Below are positions 10,861 through 22,510 of a stretch of 64,000 nucleotides of DNA, piece by piece; position 1 is the stretch's first letter; each line of letters starts with the position of its first letter. Below the pieces are notes generated by a model. That model saw only the letters and a list, made by a program, of their open reading frames with translations, ran no database searches and had not been told where the DNA came from. The stretch is from Candidula unifasciata (lineage: Eukaryota > Mollusca > Gastropoda > Stylommatophora > Geomitridae), in contig CAJHNH020002444.1 of assembly GCA_905116865.2 (NCBI GenBank), forward strand, positions 7,501-71,500, given 5' to 3'. A program made the position numbers and the translations under genes.

Positions 10861-11149
10861 GTTTTAGGAAAGGTTGAATGTTGAATCAAGATTCGACATT
10901 ATAGCACTCGGGATATTCCCATAAGCACTTCGTCTCCATCTTCAGCAACAAGTGCAGAGTTCCAATTCACATGGTTGCAGTAACTATTTGTATACCCGTC
11001 TCGCCTTTCCCTTGAATGTTGAGCGTCGGCCAGATTCTTTGGTCACTCCTCACAGCACCATTCTACTCAGACATTTATATTAATAAAGTAACAGAAAACG
11101 TATTGATCGGCACTCATAGAAAGAAGTAAAAAGATAGAAGAACACATAC

Positions 11150-11440
11150 ATTAATCTTCTTCTTCGCGTTCACCAGCTGTACACTCTGGCGTAAAGTTCT
11201 GGTTGTTCGTCCACTTCTGGACTGCAGTCCTGGTCCAGAACCTGAGTTTTGCGTGTGCATCAGTTTTACAGATCTGATTCAATTGAATGTAGACTGCTGG
11301 TTCCTTGCCTCTCAGGCAGATGCACTCCGACTTCAAAGGAAGCTCCCCAGGTAGTCGACCCTTACGACATGCTTTTGGGGAGGCAGTGGGTCTATTCTTG
11401 TTTCCCCCACAATAGGGCCCCGGAACCCACACGGGGGACA
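11150..11440 (-). repeat. Family D retroposon, well preserved
   Basis: One minus-strand frame of about 96 codons spans the whole copy and ends in ECTAGEREEED, passing into the GAA tail. The conserved frame across copies suggests either descent from coding sequence or recent spread; no known domain is visible. Confidence 0.8.
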
Positions 11441-11798
11441 TACATTAATGATCTTGTTGTGCCTCCACACTGTTCACTCATTCCCAAAAGACCCTTACGA
11501 CATCTGGCCTGTCATGAATCAAGATACCACCACGTGGTGCAGAACCAGCCAGTCTAAATGCCTGTTAATTCCCTACTACGCCAGCATGACCTAGAGAAAA
11601 TGTCCAAAGGACATTAACTACCTGGCACCTCTGACGCGATGCTTGCCACTCTGCATGGAGCTTAAAAGACGGTTGCGGCGTTTGCGTTGTGGTTTACAGC
11701 TAGGATGTGATAACTGCGCCCTTCAGCCCAACACATCCGATTTCAACAAACTCCTAGTCGTAAGATTGTCAGAGGCCAATGTGCCTACCCCCACCCTC

Positions 11799-11802
<4 letters not shown>

Positions 11803-11870
<68 letters not shown>

Positions 11871-11872
11871 AT
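11803..11872. repeat. (CT)n microsatellite
   Basis: About 70 bp of CT with few interruptions. Confidence 0.95.
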
Positions 11873-11984
11873 CTCTTTTTTTCACACCCCATTTCTTTTC
11901 ATAGAGCCCCGAAATTTAAAATGTGTGATCTGTAAGCGGATATTGAAAGTAAAAAAAGCCCTCTCCCGTAGGAGTATAGAGCAT

Positions 11985-12078
11985 ATAGGTTTTGACCTAT
12001 ATTTATAGACCAATTGACACAAGATGGGTCATGTGGTCAGCATCACGCCGGCCGCCTTTACCTCCCGGGAGCAGACAG
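11985..12078 (-). repeat. Family A SINE body, partial
   Basis: Contains GACCTATATTTATAGACCAA, CACAAGATGGGTCATGTGG and CACGCCGGCCGCCTTTACC, reversed. Confidence 0.7.
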
Positions 12079-12292
12079 GCGTGTCAATACAGTAATAATC
12101 CTAAGTCTGGTCTCATGTTCTAAAGTTGGGTATATCGTGTAACTTTACATAGCTGTCTAGCTTTTCAATGGGCAAGACGTGTTGAGTTCAACATTCTTAC
12201 TCTAGTGAGACGTTGCATTGTCTTGGCCGATTTTTATATTTAATTTCAGCTTAAAAGTAGACAGAAAGAAAGACAAAGAACGAGAGAGAGGA

Positions 12293-12430
12293 AGAAATAG
12301 ATAACGAACGAACGAATGAACGAACGAACGAACTTTATTTTCAAGGGGTCACAAATTGGGCACGCAGGCACGTCTTACATTTAGCCATTCCAAACACCCA
12401 TCTTTCACACTGCAGTTGTATTTTATCAAT
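12293..12430 (-). repeat. Family G retroposon 3' end with (GTTC)n tail
   Basis: The minus strand ends CCCTTGAAAATAAAGTTCG then (GTTC)n. The inner part (AGCCATTCCAAACACC, CTTTCACACTGCAG) resembles 22.46-22.5 kb, so it looks like an internally shortened G copy. Confidence 0.6.
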
Positions 12431-12479
12431 AAGCATGTTATATTCATATGATAATATGCATATTATAAATATCCACAAA

Positions 12480-12690
12480 ATTAAAAAAAAAAAAAAAACA
12501 TACGCAAACAACAAGAGAGATAGTAAGAGGGAGACAGACTAGAGAGAGACATACAGAGAAAGACAGACACACACACACACAGAGGCATACAGTGAGAGAT
12601 AGACAGAAAGAAAGAGATGCAGACAGATAGACCGACACAGACAAACAGACACAGAGAGACAGACAGAAGGAAAGACAGAAAAGGAGAAGT
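12480..12690. repeat. A-run and GACA-rich low-complexity tract
   Basis: An A17 run, then imperfect AGACAGA/ACAC repeats. 12690-13075 shows nothing recognisable. Confidence 0.8.
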
Positions 12691-13079
12691 GAGAGAATAT
12701 AATTGCCAATGATAAATCCAAAAAGAGAGAAGTGACAGAAGGAGAATCATATTGATGACTGATTAATTGCCAGAAGGGCATGACCCAGAGTCTCCGTGGA
12801 GAAATCGGACATCAATCGCATTACAGAATTCTTTCTTTGTTATCCCGAATCAATACTGCAATTATATACGTCGGCAGGCCCATACATTCACGCACAAACA
12901 CACACATACAAAGACATACACTCATTACAAGTGTGAGTGAGAAATGCAACGATACATTCCGGTGCACATATATCACAAAGAAATGATTGACTTGCCAAAG
13001 CGTTGCCAGTTAAGCTGTGTCAACGACGAGCAGTTTGAGGCAGTTTAAATAAGTCGGTATTTTAGTATTGTTGTTACAA

Positions 13080-13262
13080 CTGGAAAGATCAGTGGAAAGA
13101 GGGGTAGAGGCAGACCAAGAGAGACACTGCTGGATGGGCTGAAACGATGACGTGAAGGGATGACATCAAGAGAGCTGTTCCAGGCAACCAGGGATCATGA
13201 TCTGTGCAGACGCATGAGCGCCTACGCCGTTTGGCAGGGCACATAATCATGATGATGATGTA
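13080..13262 (+). pseudogene. LINE 3' end with (GAT)n tail
   Basis: Translates as KISGKRGRGRPRETLLDGLK, then SRELFQATRDHDLCRRMSAY, then a few GAT units. The same C-terminal sequence recurs reversed at 62.14-62.44 and 62.67-62.90 kb. A frame stop interrupts the copy after LLDGLKR. Confidence 0.85.
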
Positions 13263-13265
13263 TAC

Positions 13266-13505
13266 TACTGTCGGCGTCTGTGGCATAGGCGTTGCGAACG
13301 CGCTTCGTAATGCCGGGGTGCCGGGTTCGATCTCAGCTGCGGGCCTTGCACCTTGCGTTGGTTTCGACCAAGGTATCGAGAAGCCGACCGTCTGTGAAGC
13401 AATGGCAAACTACTGGACGTAAATTTGCCTAGAAAAGCCATAACAGCCAAAAAGTGCTGGGGCTGGTTCTGCAACGTCTAGTAAAGGATACGCAACTAAC
13501 TTCTA
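13266..13505 (+). repeat. Family C tRNA-headed SINE
   Basis: The head reads CTGTGGCATAGGCGTTGCG and GCCGGGTTCGATCTCAGC (B box). The body contains GCAATGGCAAACTACTGGAC and GTAAATTTGCCTAG, ending near AAAGGATACGCAACTAAC. It starts directly after the GAT tail of the preceding LINE. Confidence 0.8.
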
Positions 13506-13611
13506 TGTTTACTCTTAGCTTGAAGACTTGCCCTTCTAAACATTCAAATGCTGTAGCCATAATACTGTCATGTGATTAAACAAGTGCAATTAACCGATAT
13601 ATATCAAGTGC

Positions 13612-14085
13612 TTTGCCGACTGGCATGGGCGATTATGCCTCTCCACAATGAGCGATCTTTTATAGCATGTATCATTCCGTGTGTTGACGCTTCTCCGTAG
13701 GAATCGTCTTCTGTTGTCTGCCCATTTCTCTTTTCTACAAGTTTTTTTCCATTGGTCACATCATGTTTAGTTTTTTCTTCTCATAACATACAAATACAAT
13801 TATATATGTCTCTATCTCATGTTTGTTGTAAGTTGTTTTCAAACACTCGCATCTTTTAGAACATGTGGACTGCTATTTTTGACTGTCCAAAAAATTATTA
13901 GGATTTATCTATAACACCACATCTCTGAAACATCAAGAGATTGTTTGGCGTGTTGATTAATTATCCATGATTCACAGCCCTATGTTAAGCCTTGTCCTAT
14001 ATAGAATGCGAGAGTTCTATTCCTAACCTTCAATGACATGGATTCATTGCATAATATGTTCTTTATTTCTTCAAATGCAGTTTTA
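13612..14085 (-). pseudogene. LINE 3' fragment
   Basis: The lower end is the LINE 3' region (CTTTGCCGACTGGCATGGGC, as at 62.7 kb). The reversed GGGCTGTGAATCATGG near 13.97 kb gives the GCES motif of the post-RT region. Many frame breaks. Confidence 0.65.
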
Positions 14086-14089
14086 ACTT

Positions 14090-14215
14090 GTCCTGTAGGC
14101 GGCTAGCCGTTCTGCGGAGAGAGAGACTGAGCCATGTGGGATATAACCCAGTGCAATGAAGTTCATGCTCTCGACTTCAACCTTGTTAACCTTTAACCGT
14201 ATAAACATGTTAAAT
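14090..14215. repeat. Family G inner segment
   Basis: Shares ACTGAGCCATGTGGGATATA, CAATGAAGTTCATGCTCTCG and GTTAACC with 22.37-22.5 and 46.8-46.97 kb. Confidence 0.6.
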
Positions 14216-15100
14216 CCCCCCCCCCCGCCATTCCCCCCCCCTTCCCCCCCCCCCCACACCGCCCCAAATACGACGTTACCTGTTGTAAAGTGTGGAGCTC
14301 ATAGGTATTCTTGTGTTATCTCTTCAAGTAAAAACACAACATCTAGGTGTCACGAGTTACATATAGCAACAAGAGTTTTCAAGAACAAATCACAGAAACT
14401 CACTGCTATTGACGAAAACCATCTGTGGTATTCATTCAGTGTAAATAATAAAATGGAATTGAACAGCGAACATAACTTCCTCAACGGTCGGTCAGCGACT
14501 AGCCCACACAAACCAGTGCAACTTCGTTTTATTCATGTGGTCTGCATCTTGCAGGTTTTCTACCCTTCCCCCTTCCCTATCCGTCCCCTCCTCCTCTTCT
14601 CTCAAATGATCACTTGAAAGAAATAGTTGGTTATCTCAGACCTCAGATTTCCGTTTTTGTTTTTCGCTGCTAATTTTGTTTACGACGATTGATATTTCGG
14701 TACGTAAAAAACATGGCCCCGTCTCCCTTTCCCTCTTTACCCTCCCCCTTTTTCCTCTCCATCACCGCCCCCTCCCCAAAACTCCCAACAAATTATAAAA
14801 TATTGGATTGGACAGAGTTTTATGAGCAGAAATGAATGGTCCATGCCAACGTTACAACAAACTACTAGCTCTAACGGCCTCATAATTAAATCACCTTTTT
14901 TTTTTTTTTTTGCTGCTTAGTTCAATTAACTATTTCTTATCTCCCTTTACGGTCCTTGGATTGTTATCTCCCTTTTGATCGATTTATACGCTGATTCTGC
15001 ATGTTTTGTATTGCTCTCACAAAGATATAATTGCTTCGAAATTTCATATTCATTTCTTGTATCCCGTAATTTCTGTATCATTTAATATGTTTGTGAATTT
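14216..15100. other. C-rich runs; otherwise nothing recognised
   Basis: Poly(C)-rich at 14217-14263, with pyrimidine-rich patches near 14.55 and 14.75 kb. No gene or element identified. Confidence 0.6.
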
Positions 15101-15103
15101 GCT

Positions 15104-15796
15104 TTGTCTACCAGTTTGGGTAGATTATTATTATGCAGTTTAGTCCTTTTTAGGACGACATTTTTTTGTTATTTGAAGCCCCACCCTGGCTTTAGCCAGG
15201 GGTCGCAATATAGGCAGACCATGAATATAACTTACTTACGTCCTTTTCAGGACGTAATTTTTTCTTATTTGAAGCCCCACTCTGGCTTTTTCCAGGGGCC
15301 GCAATATAGGCAGGCCATCAGTGTGGCCAATTGTCTGAGCGCGGTTTCTGGGACCTCTCTACGGTGATCCTCATCCACGTGGTGGCACTTTGTGTCATCG
15401 GGTGTTTGTCGCTTGTGTGATGTCCTGGTGGGGTAGAAAGTCAGTCAGTCATGGCCAATTGTCTGAACGCGGTTTCTGGGACCTCTCCACGGCGATCCTC
15501 ATCCACATAGTGGCACATTGTGTCATCGGGTGTTTATCGCTTGTGTGATGTCGTAGTGGGGTAGAAAGTCAGTCAGTCAGACCAGTTTGGGTTGCTCGTA
15601 CTTGTCAACCCTTTGTGGGATGCAATTTTTCATTATTTTGAAGCCCCACCCTGGCTCTTGCCAGGGGCCGCAATATAGCCCGGCAATAAATATGCCCTAA
15701 TGGCTGAACGCGGTTTCCGGGACCTCTCCTCGGGTGATCCTTATCCACATTGTGGCATTTTGTGTCATCGGGTGTGATGTCTTAGTGGGGTAAAAT
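15104..15796 (+). mobile_element. Cluster of family E copies
   Basis: Four consecutive E cores in the same orientation. The first two begin with short hairpins (TAGTCCTTTTTAGGACGAC, CGTCCTTTTCAGGACG). The cores share GAAGCCCCACCCTGGC, GCCGCAATATAGG, GGGACCTCTC and GTGTCATCGGGTGT. The second and third copies end in (AGTC)2-3. A unit with hairpin, tandem core and (AGTC)n recalls pearl or HINE-type elements; no replicase is present. Confidence 0.75.
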
Positions 15797-16007
<211 letters not shown>

Positions 16008-16016
16008 AATTTGGCA

Positions 16017-16245
16017 AACAATGAATTCTATTGTCCCCATGTGGGATGCGATTTTTAGCTATTTTGAAGCCCCACCCTGGCTTTCGCCGAGGGCCCCAAA
16101 TATAGCCGGGCCTCAAATATGGCCTGACGGCTGAATCGGGTTTCCGTGAACTCTTTACGGATGATCCTCATCCGCATGATGGCACTTTGTGTAACCGGGT
16201 GTTTATCGCTTGTGTGATGTCATGGTGGGGTACAATTTACCTTCC
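16017..16245 (+). mobile_element. Family E copy
   Basis: An E core after the ACT array (GAAGCCCCACCCTGGC, GTTTATCGCTTGTGTGATGT), ending before a CCTACC run rather than (AGTC)n. Confidence 0.75.
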
Positions 16246-16302
16246 TACCTACCAATTTGGTGGTAATCATTATCACCATCAGTAAATAAGTAAGCTTTTC
16301 CC

Positions 16303-16420
16303 CACCAGGACATCACACAGAGCGAAAAACACCCGGGTGACTCAAAGTGCCACCATTCGAATGAGGACCACCCGTGGAGAGGTTCCAAAAACCCCGTTTA
16401 ACCGTTAGTTTATATTAGGA
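16303..16420 (-). mobile_element. Family E copy, truncated
   Basis: Reversed E core (CACCAGGACATCACACAG, GTGGAGAGGTTCC) cut off before the hairpin half. It faces the preceding plus-strand copy. Confidence 0.75.
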
Positions 16421-16424
16421 CGCA

Positions 16425-16640
16425 CAGAGCAGAGGTCATAACTCTCCGAGTCTGGCGGTTCGTTGCCATCTGTTGTAGGTCTTCATTGTTTATAAAGCCC
16501 ATGGTTGAGCCTTCTTTAACGAAGGTTGTACGCAGTCTCTCTTGGTCTTCTCCGTTTTTTTTTTCCCTTCTGGTATCCATATGAGGGCTTGATGGGGGAC
16601 TCTGGTCTTATCCATTCTGAGTGCATGACCGATGTAGTTC
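16425..16640 (-). pseudogene. LINE ORF2 C-terminus
   Basis: The minus strand reads RWNYIGHALRMDKTRVPHQA, then LIWIPEGKKNGEDQERLRTT, then STMGF, a characteristic non-LTR ORF2 end. The frame is open across most of the fragment. 53745-53905 carries the same segment. Confidence 0.85.
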
Positions 16641-16882
16641 CAGCGGTGCTTTCGTATAACGATGGATACACCTGTGGGGTGCCCTAATATAACTGATTTG
16701 TACTGTGTGACTGTATTTCCTGGATTTCTCCCGGTTAGCTTCTTTTCTTTAAGATGTTAATTATACAGACTGCAATGCTGGAAGTAAAAAAAACTACACC
16801 CCCTACCCCGTTACATGATTAGGAAATTAAACTAAAAAGCTTGACCCAATTTGAAAGCAGAACAACGTGCACAAAACAAAAT

Positions 16883-16913
16883 AATTTGACGTTTCGGCCG
16901 GGGCCTTACTGGA
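16883..16913 (-). ncRNA. Hammerhead-like remnant
   Basis: The minus strand reads CCAGTAAGGCCCCGGCCGAA then ACGTC: a GAAAC core half preceded by a short GC stem, with the CUGAUGA half mutated. Such motifs occur in Penelope-like and related retroelements. Unlikely to be active. Confidence 0.3.
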
Positions 16914-17003
16914 TTAGGCAGACAATTTTTGGGGGCCCACCTGTAATTCTCCACTGACCGCCGAGGCCCATCAGTTGAAGAACACTGCTGTAGTTCCTTA
17001 TTC

Positions 17004-17210
17004 CAGTGTTTTCCAAACTTTTCTTAGTCACGGCGCCTTTTTTTAATACATTTTTTTTCCACGGCGCCCTAACCTAAGTAACAGTATGACTATTCGTACG
17101 TGAGAGGTAAAAAAAAACAACAACTCGTGTATCTTCGAATTTTTTGCGGCGTCCCTTTCAAGACGTCGCGGCTCCCCGGGGCAACGCAGCGCACAGTTTT
17201 GAAACCACTG
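17004..17210. mobile_element. hAT-type MITE with 8-bp TSD
   Basis: Inverted ends CAGTGTTTTCCAAACT (left) and CAGTGGTTTCAAAACT (right, reversed) bound 207 bp. A perfect 8-bp duplication, CCTTATTC, lies at 16996-17003 and 17211-17218. The end sequence and TSD length are the hAT signature. No coding sequence. Confidence 0.9.
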
Positions 17211-17389
17211 CCTTATTCTATACAGAGTGCTCCACCACTCAAGAGGGGATGTGACGAACATCACCCCCGCTACCTTTACTCATCAAAACACAGCTACTTT
17301 ACGTTAGATAGATCTCGGAGAAAAGTCAGCTACAGTGGCACGTCGATATGCGTCCTTAAATTGTTCCCGATCCTTGGACGTATACCAAG

Positions 17390-17575
17390 CATGACATATA
17401 CCAAACAGGACGTATGCCAAACATGACTATACCAAACAGTAAGTATACCAAACAGGACGTATACCAATCTGTACGTATATCAAACAGGACATATATCAAA
17501 CAGGACGTAAACCAAACAGGCCGTATAACCAGACATGACGTATACAAAACAGGACCAATACCAAACGCATTTTGC
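17390..17575. repeat. ~17-bp degenerate tandem array, ~10 copies
   Basis: Units vary around ACCAAACAGGACGTAT. Confidence 0.85.
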
Positions 17576-18941
17576 TATTATGAATACATAATTATTATTG
17601 GCATATTATACACTGACTGATAGGGTTGTATAAATCAGTTCAGATACTGCCCAATAGTAAAATACGTAAATACGAAGGCAATAGGATTTAAAAAATTAAC
17701 AATTTAAGCTCACTTTAACTAATTGAGAAATGCCGGGTCCCATCTAGGATGGTACTGAAGGGGGAGAATGAGGAGGAGATAGTATGGTTTTAAAGAAGAA
17801 TCATGATGTAATAGAACTTCAGTAATCTGAAATAATGCCGTTTTTGCCTCTCACGGGTTGTATTCTAAACAAAGGTCGTTTACCAAGCATATGTTTCGTG
17901 TCTAAACAGGGCGTTTACTAAGTTAGAATTAGAAAGCGGACATAAACCAAGCCGCTACTGTACGAAAATTCCACCACATTGCGAATTAATTATTTAGTAA
18001 CGTTTTTTTTTAACCACTTCGTTGCGTAATTATGTGCCCCATCTGGCTACTTAATGTTCTTAATTACTTTTTTTATTGCCCCTTCAACTTTTTATTTAAT
18101 GTTCATTTCATTGCTTCGTTCATTCTATTTAAAAAAGTTGATTTTTTAAAAATAAAACTATGGCCAGAGAGAATCATCAACGTCTGAGATTGAATTCCAA
18201 ATCTAAAAATATTTTTTTTTGGGGGGTCCTATCTGCACTTAATTACACACCATGTCACTTATAATTTAAATTAGGGAAGCCAAAGGTCGATTGGCAGATT
18301 CGGGAGCACATTTGAAGAGTTAATGCCCTGCGTGACGAGTGTAATAAAAAACAAGCTGTGAAAAATGAAGGGGGAAAAAAACCCAAACAAGACAGACATA
18401 TTCTAAATAAGAGAATGGAAGTTTACTAACCGTAATTCATGCTTGATTTATCCAGCTTTCAACCCTTGCGTCAATCAATCAGAGAAATTCCTTGACTTTA
18501 TTCGCGAAGGACCAGATATATGTATCCATCCATCTATCTCGCTGGCACTTTTTGTTTAGAGTGAATGACTGGCGAAGGCAGCGAGGCTGAGAGAGAAGCA
18601 GGGGAAAAGAGGACGAAGTGGAGAGTGAGAGCAGAGAGAGAGAGTGAAGTGTCATGCTGTGCCGGTTTTTATAAGTATGGCTGCTCGGACCGGTAGAAAC
18701 TGTCTGTCCGGCCGCCGGTGTGTGGGTAACCGGTCGATACTTACGACTGTTTGGGAAATTAAAATTCCAGTGATAGAGGTATGGAGTGTAATTTCAATGA
18801 ATGGCAGACCTAGAAAGGGAACTCGGCAGTGCAGGTAGAAGCTGCGGTATCAGGTCGCAGTGCAGGGAGAAACAGGCGTTTTATTTCTTGCAGTACTCAA
18901 CGGTACGCAGTATGATGTAAGGGAAATGTTAACGAAAGTAA
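17576..18941. other. No recognisable feature
   Basis: AT-rich to 18.5 kb, then more balanced base composition with a GA-rich patch (18.54-18.65 kb). A 64-codon frame at 18644-18838 has no visible homology. I cannot support a gene. Confidence 0.5.
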
Positions 18942-19192
18942 AGGATGTTTTCCCATGCCTTTAGGCGTATTGGGCATATAGGGCTAGACCTATATTTATA
19001 GACCAATTAGCACTTGCTGGGTGGTGTAGTGAGCACCATGCCGGCTGTCTTTACTTCCCAACATTTTACCTGGTACCCACTCAAGGCTCAGAGGAAAGGG
19101 AAAAAAAATCCGGCTCAGTCAAGACCCGAACCCACCACCTCGGTCCCGCAGACTAGCGCCTTGCCGCTGCAGCACGGTGGCTCAAAAAACTA
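18942..19192 (-). repeat. Family A SINE
   Basis: The body (CCATGCCTTTAGGCG, CATGCCGGCTGTCTTTAC) and a reversed head with AGACCCGAACCCACCACC are both present. Confidence 0.85.
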
Positions 19193-19617
19193 AATAAAGT
19201 AAAGGTCTATTTTACAGGCAGCATACCATCACACTCAAGATGTTACTCGTTTGTACATAGCAGTCAGAAAATGGGGATGATTGTCAACATCAAGTCGGTC
19301 GAGGGCTGCTGGACACTCGGGACTTAGGACCCGTTTTCTTTGATCCCCTCTCCCCCTTCTTTTTTTTTACCCCTCTCTTTTTTTCACTACCCGTTCGCCC
19401 CACCCTTTCCTCCACACCCCCCCCCCAAAGCTCCTTACCTTAGAATATAGTCCTAGCAATCGATTCATATCTCACCTTTTGCCCGAAGTAGGCTAGCTTG
19501 AAGATTTTAAAGTGATCAGAAAAGTATATATAAATGCTCAGGAAGAAACAACAAAAAAAAACATGTGACTCACTGCTTGGTACTGAATAATTGGTAAGTG
19601 ACATCCCCCCCCCCCCC

Positions 19618-19798
19618 ATCCCCAGGACATCGCACAGAGCGATAAACACCCGAGACACAAAGTGCCATCATTCAGATGAGGTCAGCAGTGGAGAGGTCCC
19701 CGAAACCCTGTACAACCGTTAGGTTATATTAGGATCACCAGGGAACAGCCAGGGCGAGGCTTCAAAATAACGAACAATTGCATCCCACAAGGGGTTGG
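19618..19798 (-). mobile_element. Family E copy
   Basis: Reversed E core following a C12 run. Contains AGGACATCGCACAGAGCG, GACACAAAGTGCCATCA and GGCGAGGCTTCAAAATAA. 19.2-19.6 kb has pyrimidine-rich runs only. Confidence 0.75.
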
Positions 19799-19951
19799 CT
19801 TATAGCGTTAACTACAATTGCCTGATTTAAACTTGCATCTATAGCAACAAAAGGACTTACCCAAAAGGCTAGGAGTACAAACTTTGACTACAACAACAAA
19901 TAAATAAGCAGCTATCAAATTACCTTAATAATAACCGAGATAAAGAGGTTT

Positions 19952-20335
19952 CGAGGTTTGAACAACGGACCAACATCATTACACACAGGTAGTACCCCAC
20001 AAGTGTTCTTTTCTTCTTCTAACTCAAGTCTGAATCCGAAGAAGCTCAGCACAGAGCACAGGCTCTGTAGCACCGGCGAGGATCCTGAAAAACTTTGGGT
20101 ACATTTTAAACTCCCGATTTTGCCTGGGCAGCGCCGTTTGGCTATCTTTCCAACTGCCAAGGGATTTTTTACGTGCGCAACAATGCACACGGTCGTCCGA
20201 TCTCACAACGCAGAAACCAGGGGGAATTACTAGAAGTCCAAGTCCACGCGAAAACTTCTTAGCCCTTACCGGGGATTGAACCCGGTACCTCTAGCACTCG
20301 AAGCGGACACCATGCCTGGGGATCACGCAGCCCCT
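19952..20335 (-). repeat. Family B tRNA-headed SINE
   Basis: The minus strand has a head with GGTGTCCGCTTCGAGTGC and GGTACCGGGTTCAATCCCCG (B box), then CACGTAAAAAATCC, a GGATCCTCGCCGGTG block and GAGTTAGAAGAAGA. About 380 bp. Confidence 0.85.
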
Positions 20336-21479
20336 ACCCCCCCCCCCACCACCCCCCCCCACCGAGATAAATGAAATCAAATTCGCATTATTCTGACACA
20401 TTTTGGGAGTATTCCCAAGGGCAGAAAAATGGCGGGGCCTGTCAGGACGGAACTTATTTCTTGTACTGAAGATCGGATTCTGCTCTTCCCTAATAACCTA
20501 AATGGCGTTATAAGGTCAATGTCATTGGTAACAATTTCCTCGGTATTAACGTCTAGCGCGGAAGGGTGGTGTGTAGGGGGGAGGGATAGGGGGGAGGGCA
20601 GCATATTTTCGGCTCTGCTACCTTGAGCCAGGGCTTTCTCTATTGTTAGGCCAAACAAGTCAACGGGGATTCCCGTTCTTGTGCAAGAATGGAGTTTCTC
20701 TGCGTCCACAGTTTTTATCGAGATGTATACACAAATTAAACTACAGTTTCATTAATTTTCGACATATTTTAAAGAACTATAGGTCATTTTTAAGGTAAAT
20801 AATTGTGCTATTTAAATATAACAATAAAGGCTCTTACAGACAAACAAAAATGCTTTTGCTACAGTCAACATGAACATAAACATCAATAACGTTTGGATAT
20901 AAACTGAAAGTTATTCCAGCAAAAAAAAAAAAAAATATTAGTGCTAACTCTTTGATTCTGAGAGGGTATTGTTGCATCAGAGGAGCTGGGTGGTGTACTG
21001 TATCAAATTTAGCGCATAAAAATACTGCTATGAAACATACACATGTCATAAATAACATAAATATAAATGTTTGATGGTTATTATTACTATTAGTAGACTA
21101 CTACAACATATAATTATATCGTTATTTAATAATTAGTAAACAAGCACAGTCAATATGAAATTGATATGTGCAATAACTTTTCACCCAGAGCAGTTTTCTT
21201 AACAGTACTTATAGCACTACTAAATATTTATCCTCAAGGTACAAACAGCACAAACAAATTCGTCCAGTTTCATCTTGTTGGATGAAATCAATTCCTTATC
21301 ATTGCGAATTTTTTGGTAACTGTTTAAAAATACATCACACATATTTCTGAATACAAAGCGAACCCCCTCCCCCAATATTGTTTTATAGTGCTTCTCCTCC
21401 CAAATCACCATCATCAGTAATACAGGGAAAGGGGCGGGGGAGCTGAAGGCCTACCATGTAAACACTGCAGAAAGAAAGT
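20336..21479. other. No recognisable feature
   Basis: C-rich at the left edge, then AT-rich. No gene or element identified. Confidence 0.6.
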
Positions 21480-21612
21480 AAGTGGCTTCCCACCCCCTAA
21501 CCTTCCCTAGCTAAATATAGACGTTTTCTTTTTTAATTTTCAGGACCCGAACCCTACGACGTCTGGATCTGCAGCCGAGCGTCTAGCAGCAACACCACGG
21601 CGACTCGGCAAA
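21480..21612 (-). repeat. Family A SINE head, partial
   Basis: Reversed head with AGGACCCGAACCCTACGACG, GCAGCCGAGCGTCTAGCAGC and ACCACGGCGACT. The body is not recognisable. Confidence 0.6.
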
Positions 21613-21912
21613 TTTATAAACAGTACATTTACTGTTTTTTTTGTTTTTTTAGTACCAAACTAACAGACAATAAACATACTGTTTAAGTTTTTAATTTCCC
21701 AGACTCATAAACACAGTAAAAATAATATGGTTTTATTTTCATTTTGCCCCTGGCAAGATACCGGTACGAGTTGTGTAGGTTCATTTCGAAGACACTAAAG
21801 AAGAAAAACGTTGATTCTGAACTTCTAAATGTTGCAGGAAGATTAGCATAGCAACATGGGGCGCAAAGAGGAAACAGTACTCACTCTAAGTGAGAAATAC
21901 GTTTTTCACAAT

Positions 21913-22215
21913 TTCTTCTTCTTCTTCTTCTTCTTTGCGTTTTCCAGCTGTAAACTCCGGCGGAAAGTTCTGGTTGTTCATCCACCTCTAGACTGCAGTC
22001 CTGTCCCAAAACCCGAGTGTTGCGTGCGCATCCGTTTTACAGATCTAACTGGTTTGTACGCAGACTGTTGGTTCCTTACTTCTCAGGCAGATGTACTCTG
22101 ACTTCGAAGGAAGCTCCAAATTAGTCGACTCTTACGAGAAGCTTTTGGTTAGGTAGTGGGTCTATTCTTGTTTTCCCTATAATAGGGCACCGGAACCCAT
22201 ACGGGGGTTTCTTCA
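21913..22215 (-). repeat. Family D retroposon
   Basis: (TTC)5 then GCGTTTTCCAGCTGTAAACT through GGAACCCATACGGGGG: a nearly full-length reversed D copy. Confidence 0.8.
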
Positions 22216-22224
22216 CGATTTGAA

Positions 22225-22510
22225 AACGGATAAACCAAATTTATGTTCAAGGGGTCGCAAACTGGGCAGGCAGGCTGGAAGGCAGGCAGGCCCGTCATAC
22301 TTTCGAGCCATTTAGTTCACGAGTGCAATTTTTACTAAGATCCAGAGCTACGGTGTTCGTGCTTTGTGTGATACTCTCGGTAGGCAGTTAGCAGGTCTGC
22401 TGAAAGGGACCGAGCCATATGGGTTAAAAGCCGATGCAATGAAGTAAATCCTCTCGACTGTAGCCATGCAAACACTTGTCTCTCACATGGTAGTTGCGTT
22501 TTGTCTGCCG
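22225..22510 (-). repeat. Family G retroposon, longest copy
   Basis: Read reversed, it ends near CCCTTGAACATAAATTTGG, equivalent to the AATAAAG end at 12.34 kb but without the (GTTC)n. It carries the GACCGAGCCATATGGG and CAATGAAGTAAATCC blocks shared with 14.1 and 46.9 kb. Confidence 0.6.

Noticed and set aside
18644..18838. Small gene at 18.6 kb
   Set aside because: A 64-codon frame with no visible domain, splice context or repeat-independent support.
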